64,000 nucleotides of DNA, from the NCBI GenBank assembly GCA_944326265.1, contig CALVDE010000013.1:62001-126000 (forward strand), read 5' to 3'. Below the pieces are notes generated by a model. It was given only the letters and a program-made list of their open reading frames with translations, made no database searches and was not told the origin of the DNA. A program made the translations under genes and the position numbers. The DNA is from an uncultured Bacteroidales bacterium (lineage in GTDB: Bacteria; Bacteroidota; Bacteroidia; Bacteroidales; UBA932). Below are positions 53,832-63,158 of the stretch, piece by piece (position 1 is the first letter of the stretch; the number at the start of each line of letters is the position of its first letter).

Positions 53832-56815
53832 AAGGAGTCCGGATACCCTCGTTCTCAGTCCTGCTGATATTCGCAGTGCTGGTGACGGTCGGCATCGCGC
53901 TGATCCCGTCGCTCAATCTGCAGTATCTGCCCAGGGACAAGGAGCAGAGCCTGTCGATATACTTCTACTGGCAGAACGCTTCGGCGAAGGTCATCGAGAG
54001 CGAGGTGACATCCAAGATTGAAGGGTATGTGTCTCCGATAAGGGGAATCGAACGGATAGTCTCGGTCAGCCGCAAGGGAAGCGGACAGATCGCTCTGAGG
54101 CTGAAGAAGAATGCGGATATCGATGCCGTCCGTTTCGAGATATCGTCGGCCATACGGTCCATGTATGACAAGCTGCCCGAAGGCGTGTCCTACCCCGAGC
54201 TGTCGGTCTCTGCGGCCGGTACGGACCTGGATCCGGTCATGATGTATACAGTCAATGCGGATCTTCCGACCAACAGGATAGAGCAGTATGTCAATGACCA
54301 TCTTCTCAGGGATCTGGCCATGCTTGACGGCGTACATTCGGTGGAGCTTTCCGGCTCTACACCGGATTACACCGAGATCTCAGTCAACCACAGGCGGATG
54401 CAGTCAGCCGGTCTGAGCATGTACGAGGTACAGCAGGCCGTGAGTACATATCTGGGCGGCAACGCGGTGGTCGGCAGTGCTCCGGTCGGTGCGGACGGAG
54501 ACGAGCCGGACATTGTGGTCAGGAATGCTCCGATGGACCTGGAGTACCTTCCTGTGGCCAACATGAACGGCAGGATAGTGCGGCTCATGGATGTGGCCTC
54601 AATACAGACAAGAGAGATGCAGCCGTCCTCGTACAGCCGTATCAACGGACTCAATACGATCAATATCAGTATCTATCCGGAGGAGGCGGTCAATACCATC
54701 AAGCTCTGCGCGAGCATAGATGCCACGATGGAACGTCTGGAACACAGTTTCCCCGAGTCCTTCTCGGCCCTGAAATCTTACGATGAGTCAGTGGATATCC
54801 AGAAAGAGGTGGACAAGCTGGTGCGGAGGTCTCTTCTGTGCGTGCTTATCCTGCTGGTCTTCATATTCCTTACCTCGCTGAGCCTCCGGTACACTCTGCT
54901 CATCGCCCTCACTCTATTTGTCAACATCGTGGTGGCGGTAATATTCTATGTGCTGCTGGACATCGACATACACATCTATTCTCTTGCCGGTATCTCCATA
55001 TCGCTGAGCATAATCATCGACAACTCGATTATCATGGTGTCGCATTATTCCTACTACAGGGACAGAAAGGTCTTTCTGGCGATACTGGCGGCCCTCCTTA
55101 CCACGATAGGCTCCCTTGCCGTCATATTTTTCCTGCCTGAGGAGCAGAAGAAGATTCTGGCAGACTTCTCGGCGGTCATTATCGTGAATCTTACCGTATC
55201 CATGCTGGTGGCCCTGTTCTTTGTGCCGGCACTGCTGGACTATTATCCGATAAAGTCCGAGAGCATATCATTCCCGTTCAGACGGCGCAGGAGGATTGTC
55301 CGTTTCTCGCAGCGTTACGACCGCTTCATATATTACGTCAAGAAATTCAACTGGGCGGTGATTGTGCTGTTCGTCCTTGCATTCGCGGGCTCCTTCCTTC
55401 TTTTCCGCAAGAGCCTGGACGGATTCGCCTCCATGTTCCGCCAGCCCGAACGGCCTGAACTCAGCATCTACGCGGGGTTGCCGGACGGATGTACGGTGCA
55501 GCAGCTCAATGATGTCATGGTCTATATGGAGAACTTCCTGGCCGGATTCGACGAGATCAAGCTCTTCCGGACCAGAATCAGCTCATACAGTTCGGGAAGC
55601 ATCAGCGTGGAGTTCACGGACGAGGCCCTGAAGACATCCTTCCCTTCCATCCTCAAGCAGCAGGTCATACGCAAGGCCAATGAGTACGGCGGAGCCAACT
55701 GGCAGGTGTACGGGGTGGATGACCAGAATTTCAGCAATTATGTCGGCCCCAGCCTGTGGAGAAGCGGTACCATAGAGCTGACAGGCTACAATTACGAGCT
55801 GCTCTACAGGCACTGTCAGGACCTGGTCGACCGGCTCTCGGCCAATCCCCGTGTGACTGATCTGGGAATCGAGGGTCCGTATGACCGTTCCACCAATACA
55901 AAAGAATACCTGATCTCATACGACTTCGACCGCATGGCCCTGTACGGCATAAGCCCTGTCTCTGCTTTCAGCATCCTCAATGAAAGGCTGTATTCGACAA
56001 GCGCCGGCTCTTATCTTGACGATGACGGAACAAGGGTGAGCGTGCGTCTTGTGTCGGATGACGCGGAGGATTTCGACGTATGGCATCTGGAGAATGAGTA
56101 TGTGAGGATAGACAGTACGGACATACGTTTCTCCGAGATAGGATGGATAGAGAGCCGCAATACAGGCAACAGCATCTACCGCAGCAACCAGGAGTACCTG
56201 CTCTATGTCAAATACAACTTTATCGGCTCCTACAAGCTGGAGGACAAGTTGATGGAGTCGGAGATCGAAAGGCTCAACTCAGGGGTCCTGCCCATAGGCT
56301 TCAAGGCCACCTCGCCCCAGTATGACTGGGCCCAGAAAGCCAAGAAGCAGTGGCTGCTCCTGATACTGATAACGGCCATCATCTACATGATCTGCGCCGT
56401 GCTTTTCGAGTCCCTGCTGCAGCCGCTGGCCATCATCTCGCTTATACCTGTCTCGTTTATCGGTATCTTCCTGGCTTTCAGACTGACGGAGACGACGTTC
56501 GACCAGGGAGGATTCGCGTCGATGATCATGCTGGCCGGCATTGTGGTCAACGCCGGCATATACATCGTCAACGAGTATAACCGCACTCCGGCCCACAGGC
56601 GAAGCTATATCCGCGCATACAACCACAAGATAATTCCCATATCGCTGACGATTCTCTCCACGGTTCTCGGCCTGGCTCCGTTCCTGCTTGACGGCAAGGA
56701 GGAGGTGTTCTGGTTCGCATTCGCCATAGGAACGATCGGCGGTATGCTCTTTTCATACGTGGCCCTCATCATCTTCCTGCCGATGATTATGCCGCGCCGT
56801 GCCCGTGAGCTCTGA
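53828..56815 (+). CDS. RND efflux permease subunit (second)
   Basis: The 995-residue protein is a second full RND permease. The TM4 region SLSIIIDNSIIMVSHYSYYRD keeps one Asp; the TM10 region is MLAGIVVNAGIYIVNEYNR. Both large periplasmic loops are present. It is only distantly similar to the first permease, so the tandem is not a recent duplication. Two permeases with one adaptor suggest a mixed trimer like MdtBC. The overlap (ATGA) with the first supports coupled synthesis. The operon ends here; the next gene has its own promoter. Confidence 0.92.
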   Translation: MKGVRIPSFSVLLIFAVLVTVGIALIPSLNLQYLPRDKEQSLSIYFYWQNASAKVIESEVTSKIEGYVSPIRGIERIVSVSRKGSGQIALRLKKNADIDAVRFEISSAIRSMYDKLPEGVSYPELSVSAAGTDLDPVMMYTVNADLPTNRIEQYVNDHLLRDLAMLDGVHSVELSGSTPDYTEISVNHRRMQSAGLSMYEVQQAVSTYLGGNAVVGSAPVGADGDEPDIVVRNAPMDLEYLPVANMNGRIVRLMDVASIQTREMQPSSYSRINGLNTINISIYPEEAVNTIKLCASIDATMERLEHSFPESFSALKSYDESVDIQKEVDKLVRRSLLCVLILLVFIFLTSLSLRYTLLIALTLFVNIVVAVIFYVLLDIDIHIYSLAGISISLSIIIDNSIIMVSHYSYYRDRKVFLAILAALLTTIGSLAVIFFLPEEQKKILADFSAVIIVNLTVSMLVALFFVPALLDYYPIKSESISFPFRRRRRIVRFSQRYDRFIYYVKKFNWAVIVLFVLAFAGSFLLFRKSLDGFASMFRQPERPELSIYAGLPDGCTVQQLNDVMVYMENFLAGFDEIKLFRTRISSYSSGSISVEFTDEALKTSFPSILKQQVIRKANEYGGANWQVYGVDDQNFSNYVGPSLWRSGTIELTGYNYELLYRHCQDLVDRLSANPRVTDLGIEGPYDRSTNTKEYLISYDFDRMALYGISPVSAFSILNERLYSTSAGSYLDDDGTRVSVRLVSDDAEDFDVWHLENEYVRIDSTDIRFSEIGWIESRNTGNSIYRSNQEYLLYVKYNFIGSYKLEDKLMESEIERLNSGVLPIGFKATSPQYDWAQKAKKQWLLLILITAIIYMICAVLFESLLQPLAIISLIPVSFIGIFLAFRLTETTFDQGGFASMIMLAGIVVNAGIYIVNEYNRTPAHRRSYIRAYNHKIIPISLTILSTVLGLAPFLLDGKEEVFWFAFAIGTIGGMLFSYVALIIFLPMIMPRRAREL

Positions 56816-56818
56816 TTG

Positions 56819-56851
56819 TTTGCGCTTGAAAGAAGTTATTCGGTATATTTG
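56819..56851 (+). promoter_or_regulatory. promoter of the C25-like protein gene
   Basis: TTTG (56819-56822), 21 nt, TATATTTG (56844-56851), 17 nt before the ATG at 56869. Confidence 0.6.
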
Positions 56852-56868
56852 CGGAAAATTCTGAAGAG

Positions 56869-58455
56869 ATGAACAAACTGTTTTTTCCTTTAGGGGCGGC
56901 TCTGTGCGCCCTGCTTGTAGTTGCTGTGAGCAGATGTACTTCTGATGTTGAACCCGATTCCTACGCAGTGCTGGCACCGGCGGCTTTTGCCGGGGAGGCG
57001 GAGGCATGGGAGGGCGTGGTGTCTTCCCTACAGCAGCGTCATGATGCTGTGGTGCTGCGCTTTGAGGAGAGTCCGATGGAACTGGAAGACCGGCTGAAAG
57101 AGCTTAATCCAAGGTATGTGGCCGTGGTGGACGTGCCTGAGAACATAGGCCGCGACTATGTCATCGACCTCAACCGGATGAGCCGCAGGATGGATGATGA
57201 TCCGTATGCGGATTTTCTCTGGGGCATAGTCACCGGCTATGATGCCGCCGCTGCGCAGAGGATGGTGGACAACTCCGTGGAGCCGATGGTGATACGCAGC
57301 GGAGTGGGCTCGATCAAGGAGCTTGAGTCGGCCAAATGGTTTGATGAATATGCTTTCGTGGATGACCACGTGGTGGGAATGTGCGGTGAGAAAAGACTGG
57401 GCGAGGATTCGCTGACATATAAGGAGATACCATACAAGACCGATCTGCAGGGGGCGCATGAGCGCATCAGGGCATACGTGCAGAAGCGTTTCGGGCAGGA
57501 GGTGCCGGATGTGCTGCGGCAGTTCCTGGAGTACTACGAGGCCATTGAACCGGATCTGGTCGTGACGGCCTCGCACGCCACGGAGAACAATCTGGAGATG
57601 CCAGGCTCTGTCGGCAATATCCGCTGCCGGGACGGCCGCCTTTATGTGGATTATCCGGGAGAGCAGAGATTTGTACGGGACCGTGACAGCCGCATGGTAT
57701 ATCTTCCCATAGGTAACTGTCTGATAGCAAATGTCAACAATACGGACAGCAGTATGGCTGTAGCCTGGATGAACAGCCAGCAGGCGACGGCCTTTGCCGG
57801 ATACGTAGTGACCACCTGGTACGGCCGCAACGGCTGGGGCGGTCTGAAATATCTGATTACCAACCCGGGCCGTTACTCAGTACCCGAGGCTTTCTACATG
57901 AACCAGCAGGACATGATGGCCCAGATAGCCGCGTGGAACGATTCCCTGACTGCGGCACCGTTTGATTACGACGCGGATTATTTCGAGACCCTGCCGTCGG
58001 AGCTGGTGCGTATGGCGGCTCCTGACACACTGTCGGATGAGGAACTGTTTTTCTGGTTCGGCTTCTGGCATGACCGCGACGTGCTGGCCTACTACGGTGA
58101 TCCGAAATGGAACGTGAGGATGCGGGAGGTAGAGGGCGAGAGCGATTTTACAGTGACCTCAGAGTTTAAGCGTCTGAGCCGGGATGAGGCTGCCGCCACC
58201 GGAGCTTCCCGCCGCTGCGTAATCACCGTGAAGACCTCACCTGAGTTCAGTCTGCGCCGGATGCAGGGCGACGGCTTCAAGCAGGAGCATGTTTTCGACC
58301 TGCCGTTCAGCTATTTCTTCCCTCACCGCCTGAGCAACCCCGTCCTGCCCGAAGGCGAGACCCGCAACATCGTGGTGGACGAGAACTTCCTGCTGCTCTA
58401 CGATCCCGCCTTCGAACCCGGACAGACCTATACTTTCGAGGTGCTCTGCGACTGA
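56869..58455 (+). CDS. exported protein with possible caspase/C25-like (clan CD) fold
   Basis: The 528-residue product has an N-terminal export signal (residues 1-23; VSRC is a poor lipobox). DDDPYADFLWGIVTGYDA (about 109-126) resembles the core strand of C25-type peptidases, and two likely catalytic residues have clan CD-like settings: His236 in VVTASHATENN and Cys284 in LPIGNCLIAN, 48 residues apart. The C-terminal 120 residues look like a beta-sandwich (VITVKTSPEF, then TYTFEVLCD at the end). I recognise no named family; the peptidase idea is inference. The end overlaps the convergent xusC by 28 bp. Confidence 0.6.
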   Translation: MNKLFFPLGAALCALLVVAVSRCTSDVEPDSYAVLAPAAFAGEAEAWEGVVSSLQQRHDAVVLRFEESPMELEDRLKELNPRYVAVVDVPENIGRDYVIDLNRMSRRMDDDPYADFLWGIVTGYDAAAAQRMVDNSVEPMVIRSGVGSIKELESAKWFDEYAFVDDHVVGMCGEKRLGEDSLTYKEIPYKTDLQGAHERIRAYVQKRFGQEVPDVLRQFLEYYEAIEPDLVVTASHATENNLEMPGSVGNIRCRDGRLYVDYPGEQRFVRDRDSRMVYLPIGNCLIANVNNTDSSMAVAWMNSQQATAFAGYVVTTWYGRNGWGGLKYLITNPGRYSVPEAFYMNQQDMMAQIAAWNDSLTAAPFDYDADYFETLPSELVRMAAPDTLSDEELFFWFGFWHDRDVLAYYGDPKWNVRMREVEGESDFTVTSEFKRLSRDEAAATGASRRCVITVKTSPEFSLRRMQGDGFKQEHVFDLPFSYFFPHRLSNPVLPEGETRNIVVDENFLLLYDPAFEPGQTYTFEVLCD

Positions 58456-59147
58456 GCCGGAAGTTTTTTCCCGGAGCTTTTCCTGCGTTTCCACCAGAGC
58501 CAGTAGCCGCTCAGCGGCAGCAGACCTCCTGCCAGTGCTGCGATGAAGTAGAGAATCTTCGTGACGATGCCGCCCCAGCTTCCGGTATGCAGGGAGAAGA
58601 ACAGGCGTTTGGCGGCCTGCGGCTCCATGTCTCCGGTCAGGGAGTAGGCGGCCTCGCGGTACCACCCGAATGACCAGGTCAGTCCGGTAAGGGCCATGAG
58701 CAGCAGGAGAATGGTACAGTAGAAGCCTATGCTCACGTGGCTGTCGTACAGGAATCGTTTCCAGCCTTTGGTGACGGATACGCTCAGACGGGCTTTCAGT
58801 GCCTTGCGGCTGCGCGGTATCCAGATGACCAGGCCGCTGACCAGAACCACAACCATCGCCATGGTGGTTACTCCTACGATGACTTTCCCGACCGATTTCT
58901 CGCCTTTTGCCGCCGGCGGATCCAGCAGCCAGCGATGCACCTTCCTCACGGTCTGGAAGAAGGGCAGGGACTTGGGCCGCTGCCGTATCTCTCCGGACTG
59001 AGCGTTGACGGTATCGGGCTCCCGCAGCACGGCCCTCGTAATCTCTTTCTCGAATACGAGGGAGGCACCTGACAGGCAGATGACAGAGAAGAGAAGGCCG
59101 AGCGGCAGAGAGAGCCAGAGGTGAATCTTTTGAAACAGACGTCTCAT
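58428..59147 (-). CDS. xusC: PepSY-type inner-membrane protein (XusC-like)
   Basis: The 239-residue protein has four transmembrane helices in the PepSY_TM arrangement: KIHLWLSLPLGLLFSVICLSG (about 7-27), VIVGVTTMAMVVVLVSGLVIW, DSHVSIGFYCTILLLLMALTG and the last helix near 205-225, with HRWLL and DSHV supplying conserved His. In known xusABC systems this protein is the inner-membrane step, probably ferric reduction or release. Its ATG overlaps the stop of xusB (TAATG). Last gene of the operon. Confidence 0.8.
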   Translation of the reverse strand: MRRLFQKIHLWLSLPLGLLFSVICLSGASLVFEKEITRAVLREPDTVNAQSGEIRQRPKSLPFFQTVRKVHRWLLDPPAAKGEKSVGKVIVGVTTMAMVVVLVSGLVIWIPRSRKALKARLSVSVTKGWKRFLYDSHVSIGFYCTILLLLMALTGLTWSFGWYREAAYSLTGDMEPQAAKRLFFSLHTGSWGGIVTKILYFIAALAGGLLPLSGYWLWWKRRKSSGKKLPAQSQSTSKV

Positions 59148-60577
59148 TACTGTGCCTGGGTAGAGAGTTTGCCGAGTGCCGATACCGAGATGGACTCACT
59201 TACTGTCAGGCCTGCTTTCGCCTCTCCGGTGTCGGGGTCGATGCAGTAGATGGCGGGAGCGGCTCCGTCGGTGGTAGTAATGGGAATGTAGGCCAGTCCG
59301 TTGTCGCTGTACGGTGTACCGATGCTGGACAGCGAGCCCGCATCCGGAAGGCCTGTGACGACGGTAAGAGTACCCTCTCCGCCCTTGAATACAGCCAGTT
59401 CATTGCGGGGTGCGCTGGTTCCGCTCATATTCTCAGCTCCTTCGCTGTACATCTGGAGCAGGAAACGGTCTCCGTCAATGTGCCAGCAGCGGAACATCGG
59501 GTTGCCGTTGCCTAATTCTTCGATATTGACATAGTAGGAGGGGTCGAAATCAGTCTCTCCGGCCTTGATTCGGACTACACCTGAGGGCAGTTTGCCCTGA
59601 ACTCGGTCGAACTGACTGCCGTCGTTGTTCGTCACAGGTGTAGTGGTGGTGCGTCCGTAGCCGGGGGAGAAGACATAGAGGTCACCGTTGTCGGCTGCCC
59701 AGATGGTCTGGTAGTACTGCGAGCGCATACGTCCGCTGGCGAAGCCGATTTTCCCTGTGCGGGCGATGACCGGAGTCTCGTCGAAATTGTCCCCGCTGTA
59801 GATGGCCACGAATGCGCTGTCGGGATACTGGGTCGTGGGAATCATGCCGGCGGTGTATGCTCCCGAGCCGCTTCCGCCGTCACCGTTGGCCACATAGCCG
59901 GGATCCTGGATGGCCCAGGGAAAGGTGTTGACTCCGTAATGGCTCATGCCCATAGGCACTACTGAAGTGTACAGTCTGCCGTTGGCTTCCACGAAACCGG
60001 CGAAGCTGACTCTCTCGCCGTTGCCCAGGAAGTTCTCTGCGATGTGGCTTCCGGTAGTACTGCTGCCGTCTATTACGCTCAGGTAGTTGAACTGCAGATA
60101 GTAGGCATAGTTGCCCTCCTCGTCCTGCTCGTTGTTGCCGGCGTTGGTCGAGGCAGTGATGACGTTGTCGCCCCAGGTGCCGTAAGTGGTGGTGCGGTTG
60201 AAGGTGTACTGGCGGTCCTCGATGACCCTGCCGTCATCTCCCAGCTTGAAGGAGAAGCCGGTGCCCTGGTTTCCGTCATTGTACTGGAAGCCGAAGAGGT
60301 AGTGCTCGCCGTAGAAGATCCAGTTGGAGGCTGACTGGGTCTCCCAGCCGTTGCCGGTGGGTGTGACAGAGCCTTCATCGAGTGATTCGGCCGAGATCAG
60401 GTAGGTGGCCGACTGGTCCTGGCTTCCGGCCTGTGCTATGATGACGTAGCGGCTTGCCGCATCCGTACCGGTACCGGGCTCAGGGGTGGGAGTATTGTTG
60501 TCCTCGCAGGCTGTCAGGAATATGCATCCTGATGACAGGGCGGCCATAATGGCCATTGATAAAAAATTGCTTTTCAT
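59147..60577 (-). CDS. xusB: DUF4374 lipoprotein (XusB-like)
   Basis: The 476-residue product has a lipobox (FLTAC, Cys25) and the DUF4374 domain: repeated blade strands ([33 protein letters not shown]), and [18 protein letters not shown] near 285-302, a family hallmark. XusB in Bacteroides is a surface lipoprotein that holds siderophore-bound iron. The ATG at 60577 (MKSNFLS) is 20 nt after the xusA stop. An in-frame extension upstream lies inside xusA and is rejected. Confidence 0.87.
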   Translation of the reverse strand: MKSNFLSMAIMAALSSGCIFLTACEDNNTPTPEPGTGTDAASRYVIIAQAGSQDQSATYLISAESLDEGSVTPTGNGWETQSASNWIFYGEHYLFGFQYNDGNQGTGFSFKLGDDGRVIEDRQYTFNRTTTYGTWGDNVITASTNAGNNEQDEEGNYAYYLQFNYLSVIDGSSTTGSHIAENFLGNGERVSFAGFVEANGRLYTSVVPMGMSHYGVNTFPWAIQDPGYVANGDGGSGSGAYTAGMIPTTQYPDSAFVAIYSGDNFDETPVIARTGKIGFASGRMRSQYYQTIWAADNGDLYVFSPGYGRTTTTPVTNNDGSQFDRVQGKLPSGVVRIKAGETDFDPSYYVNIEELGNGNPMFRCWHIDGDRFLLQMYSEGAENMSGTSAPRNELAVFKGGEGTLTVVTGLPDAGSLSSIGTPYSDNGLAYIPITTTDGAAPAIYCIDPDTGEAKAGLTVSESISVSALGKLSTQAQ

Positions 60578-60597
60578 ATTGTTGTGATTTTCATTGA

Positions 60598-63024
60598 TTA
60601 TCTGTTTCCGAAATATACGCGCAGCTTGGCGTAGAAAGCGCGTCCGGCCTTCTGGAGGCTGAAATTGTCGTACAGTTTCTCGTCGGTGAGGTTGCGGCAC
60701 TCCAGGGAGATGTTGTACCGTCCGTCCTGGAGTGAGTAGCTGATGCTCAGGTTGTGGGACAGCTGCTCGGGGACTACGCTCTTGGAGGCCGGGTCGCCGA
60801 ATCTCTCCCAGTACAGGGGAAAATCGTGCTGGTAGTAGCCGTCGTAGGTGACGGTCAGTACATTGCCGTCGGCAAACAGGTCGTGCCATGTGAAGGTTGC
60901 GTCGAAGCTGGCGAACATATACGGCAGATTGGGCATACGCTGGCCGTATGTCGCGCTCTCCTGCATGGAGTTTCCGGCTACGTATCGTTCGTTGTCGCGG
61001 ACGTTGATGTTGTTGAACGTACCCCCGACACTCAGCCAGCGTGAGAAGCTGTATCGGGCCGAGATATTGTAGCCCAGTGTCCTTACGCGGCCGTGGTTCT
61101 CGTAGAAACCGTAGCTCATGCCGCTGACGGTGCTGAGTCCTCTCTGGATGTAGTCCTTGGTGTCACGGTATATGAATGCGCCTTCCACATTGACGGAATG
61201 CTTGCCGAAGCGGCGGTCGTAACCCAGGTTCAGGTTCACGTTGTCGCTGTTCTCCGGCCGTAGGTCGGTCTTGCCGGCTTCCAGGTCCTCGTCACCGAAC
61301 AGCTCATCGGTGGTGGGCAGACGGTAGGCCTTCTCATAGGAGAGTTTTATCTGCAGCCCTTTCACGATGAACAGATTGCCGGCGGCACCGTAACCCAGCG
61401 CGTTGGTAGTGCGTGCCATCTCCACATAGTTGCCGACTCCGTCGCTGCTTTGTGAGACCGGACCCCGGTTGTATTGATTGTAGTATTTGCCGAATGCTGT
61501 CACACTCCATCTTTTTGATGGCATAAGCCGGTACGACAGGCCGGTGATATTCTTGCGGGTCACCTTCGGGATGCTGAAGTCGGAGAGCTGCGTGCTGCCG
61601 TCCACTTTAGAGCGGGTGGTGCGCCTGAATGCGCTTGTTACGTGGTTCAGAGTGAAGGTGTGTGCCTTGCCGAGTCGGTAGTCGGCTGTGAATGTGGCGT
61701 TCCAGTTGGTGTTTCTGGATCTGTTGTCCTGATAGGACTGCTCGCCCCGGCTTCCGGTGTACTTGCGGTCTCCCAGCCAGTTGTATTTGTACGATGATGT
61801 GTCGATGTTCATCGTGATGTTATGGTTGTAGTTGGCGTTGAGCCTGATGTCCAGTCCCTTGGTGAAGAGATCGCGCTTGCTGTACTCAAGTGACGGGACG
61901 AAAGAGTGTCCGCGACGGTGTTTCTCACCGAAGACGATGTACTGGTACACGCCGGTCTGTATTTCCTTGTAGAAATGCGAATAGTTCAGGCCCACCATCA
62001 GGCGGTCGGCCCAGGATTTGCCGGTCACGCCTATCTTTCCGATGACAGCCTCGTTGTGAAACCTGTCATTGAACCGTCTTACATGGTAGATTTTGTTGCG
62101 GTCCGTGCTTTCCGATACACCGTCCTCGCCGAATTCCGTGATGTAACTGTCAATGTAATAGTCATTGTCCGAGAAATTCTGGAAAGCGTTTATCTCGTAT
62201 GTCAGTCCGTTGCGGAATGTCTGGCCGAAATTGACATGCGACTTGTGCGTGTTGAATGAGCCGTAGGTGTAGGATGCATCCAGATGCCAGCCGCTGCGGC
62301 GTTTTTTGGTGACGATATTGATTACGCCTCCGAGAGCGTCGCTTCCGAAACCTACCGGTACCACTCCCTTGTACACCTCGATCCGCTCAGCAAAATTCAC
62401 CGGCAGATTGTTGATGTCCAAAGCCGCTCCTGAGCCTTCCTGCGGTACTCCGTCGATGAATATTTTCACGTGCTTGCCTGAGAAACCGTCCAGGCTCAGC
62501 TGTGCGTCGGATCCCACGCCTCCTGATTCGCGCAGTTTCAGGCCGGGAAGCTGTGCGAGTGCCTCTCCCAGGCTCCTGCTGGTATTGTGCATCTTCTTGA
62601 CACTGAGATCCACGGCATTGAAAGCCGAACGCCTGACACTGCTCGTTCTGTTGGATACCACCACCACTTCGTCAAGCTTGTGCCTGGCAGGGAGAAGACC
62701 GACCGTCATTATGGGATTCTCCTTGGAATTGAGTCTCACTTCCTTCCTGTACGGCTCGAATCCAACGGCAGCGACAATCATAGTGTAGGTGCCGGGATGC
62801 GCTTCAAGACTGAAAGCCCCGTGTTCGTCCGTAATGCATCCGTATGTAGTGCCTTCCAGATAGATATCCGCGAAATCGATTATGCTGCTGTCCTCAGCGG
62901 AGATGATTTTCCCTGACAGGACAGCCCTTTCCTGCTTTTCCTGCGCCGAGGCTGAGATATGCTGCATGAGTATGCAGATCCCTATGAGAGCGCAGTGTCT
63001 TATAGTAAGATAGATGTTTCTCAT
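60598..63024 (-). CDS. xusA: TonB-dependent receptor (XusA-like)
   Basis: The 808-residue protein has a signal peptide (residues 1-28, ending SASAQ), a carboxypeptidase-like regulatory domain (about 35-115), a plug domain (about 125-235; [25 protein letters not shown] and GVVNIVTKK-like [10 protein letters not shown]) and a 22-strand barrel ending in an aromatic-rich strand ([11 protein letters not shown]). First gene of an operon with DUF4374 and PepSY partners, which matches xusABC for xenosiderophore uptake. No cobalamin riboswitch. Start ATG 63024 lies 7 nt after a -7 box. Confidence 0.9.
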   Translation of the reverse strand: MRNIYLTIRHCALIGICILMQHISASAQEKQERAVLSGKIISAEDSSIIDFADIYLEGTTYGCITDEHGAFSLEAHPGTYTMIVAAVGFEPYRKEVRLNSKENPIMTVGLLPARHKLDEVVVVSNRTSSVRRSAFNAVDLSVKKMHNTSRSLGEALAQLPGLKLRESGGVGSDAQLSLDGFSGKHVKIFIDGVPQEGSGAALDINNLPVNFAERIEVYKGVVPVGFGSDALGGVINIVTKKRRSGWHLDASYTYGSFNTHKSHVNFGQTFRNGLTYEINAFQNFSDNDYYIDSYITEFGEDGVSESTDRNKIYHVRRFNDRFHNEAVIGKIGVTGKSWADRLMVGLNYSHFYKEIQTGVYQYIVFGEKHRRGHSFVPSLEYSKRDLFTKGLDIRLNANYNHNITMNIDTSSYKYNWLGDRKYTGSRGEQSYQDNRSRNTNWNATFTADYRLGKAHTFTLNHVTSAFRRTTRSKVDGSTQLSDFSIPKVTRKNITGLSYRLMPSKRWSVTAFGKYYNQYNRGPVSQSSDGVGNYVEMARTTNALGYGAAGNLFIVKGLQIKLSYEKAYRLPTTDELFGDEDLEAGKTDLRPENSDNVNLNLGYDRRFGKHSVNVEGAFIYRDTKDYIQRGLSTVSGMSYGFYENHGRVRTLGYNISARYSFSRWLSVGGTFNNINVRDNERYVAGNSMQESATYGQRMPNLPYMFASFDATFTWHDLFADGNVLTVTYDGYYQHDFPLYWERFGDPASKSVVPEQLSHNLSISYSLQDGRYNISLECRNLTDEKLYDNFSLQKAGRAFYAKLRVYFGNR

Positions 63025-63031
63025 TGCGCTG

Positions 63032-63062
63032 CAAAAGTAGGGCAATGCCCTTTGCCGCACAA
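63032..63062 (-). promoter_or_regulatory. promoter of the xusABC-like operon
   Basis: On the minus strand TTG (63060-63062), 20 nt, TACTTTTG (63032-63039), ending 7 nt before the ATG. No Fur box was recognised by eye. Confidence 0.6.
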
Positions 63063-63146
63063 TCGCTAAAAATTGAGATTTTTTCGCCGGATTTTCCGCT
63101 GTTTATCCCTATTTGTTGGTAAAATGCTGTGATAGGCAAAAAATAT

Positions 63147-63154
63147 TACATTTG
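63147..63154 (+). promoter_or_regulatory. -7 promoter element for the symporter gene
   Basis: TACATTTG is a perfect -7 box, ending only 4 nt before the ATG at 63159. Confidence 0.55.
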
Positions 63155-63158
63155 CGCC

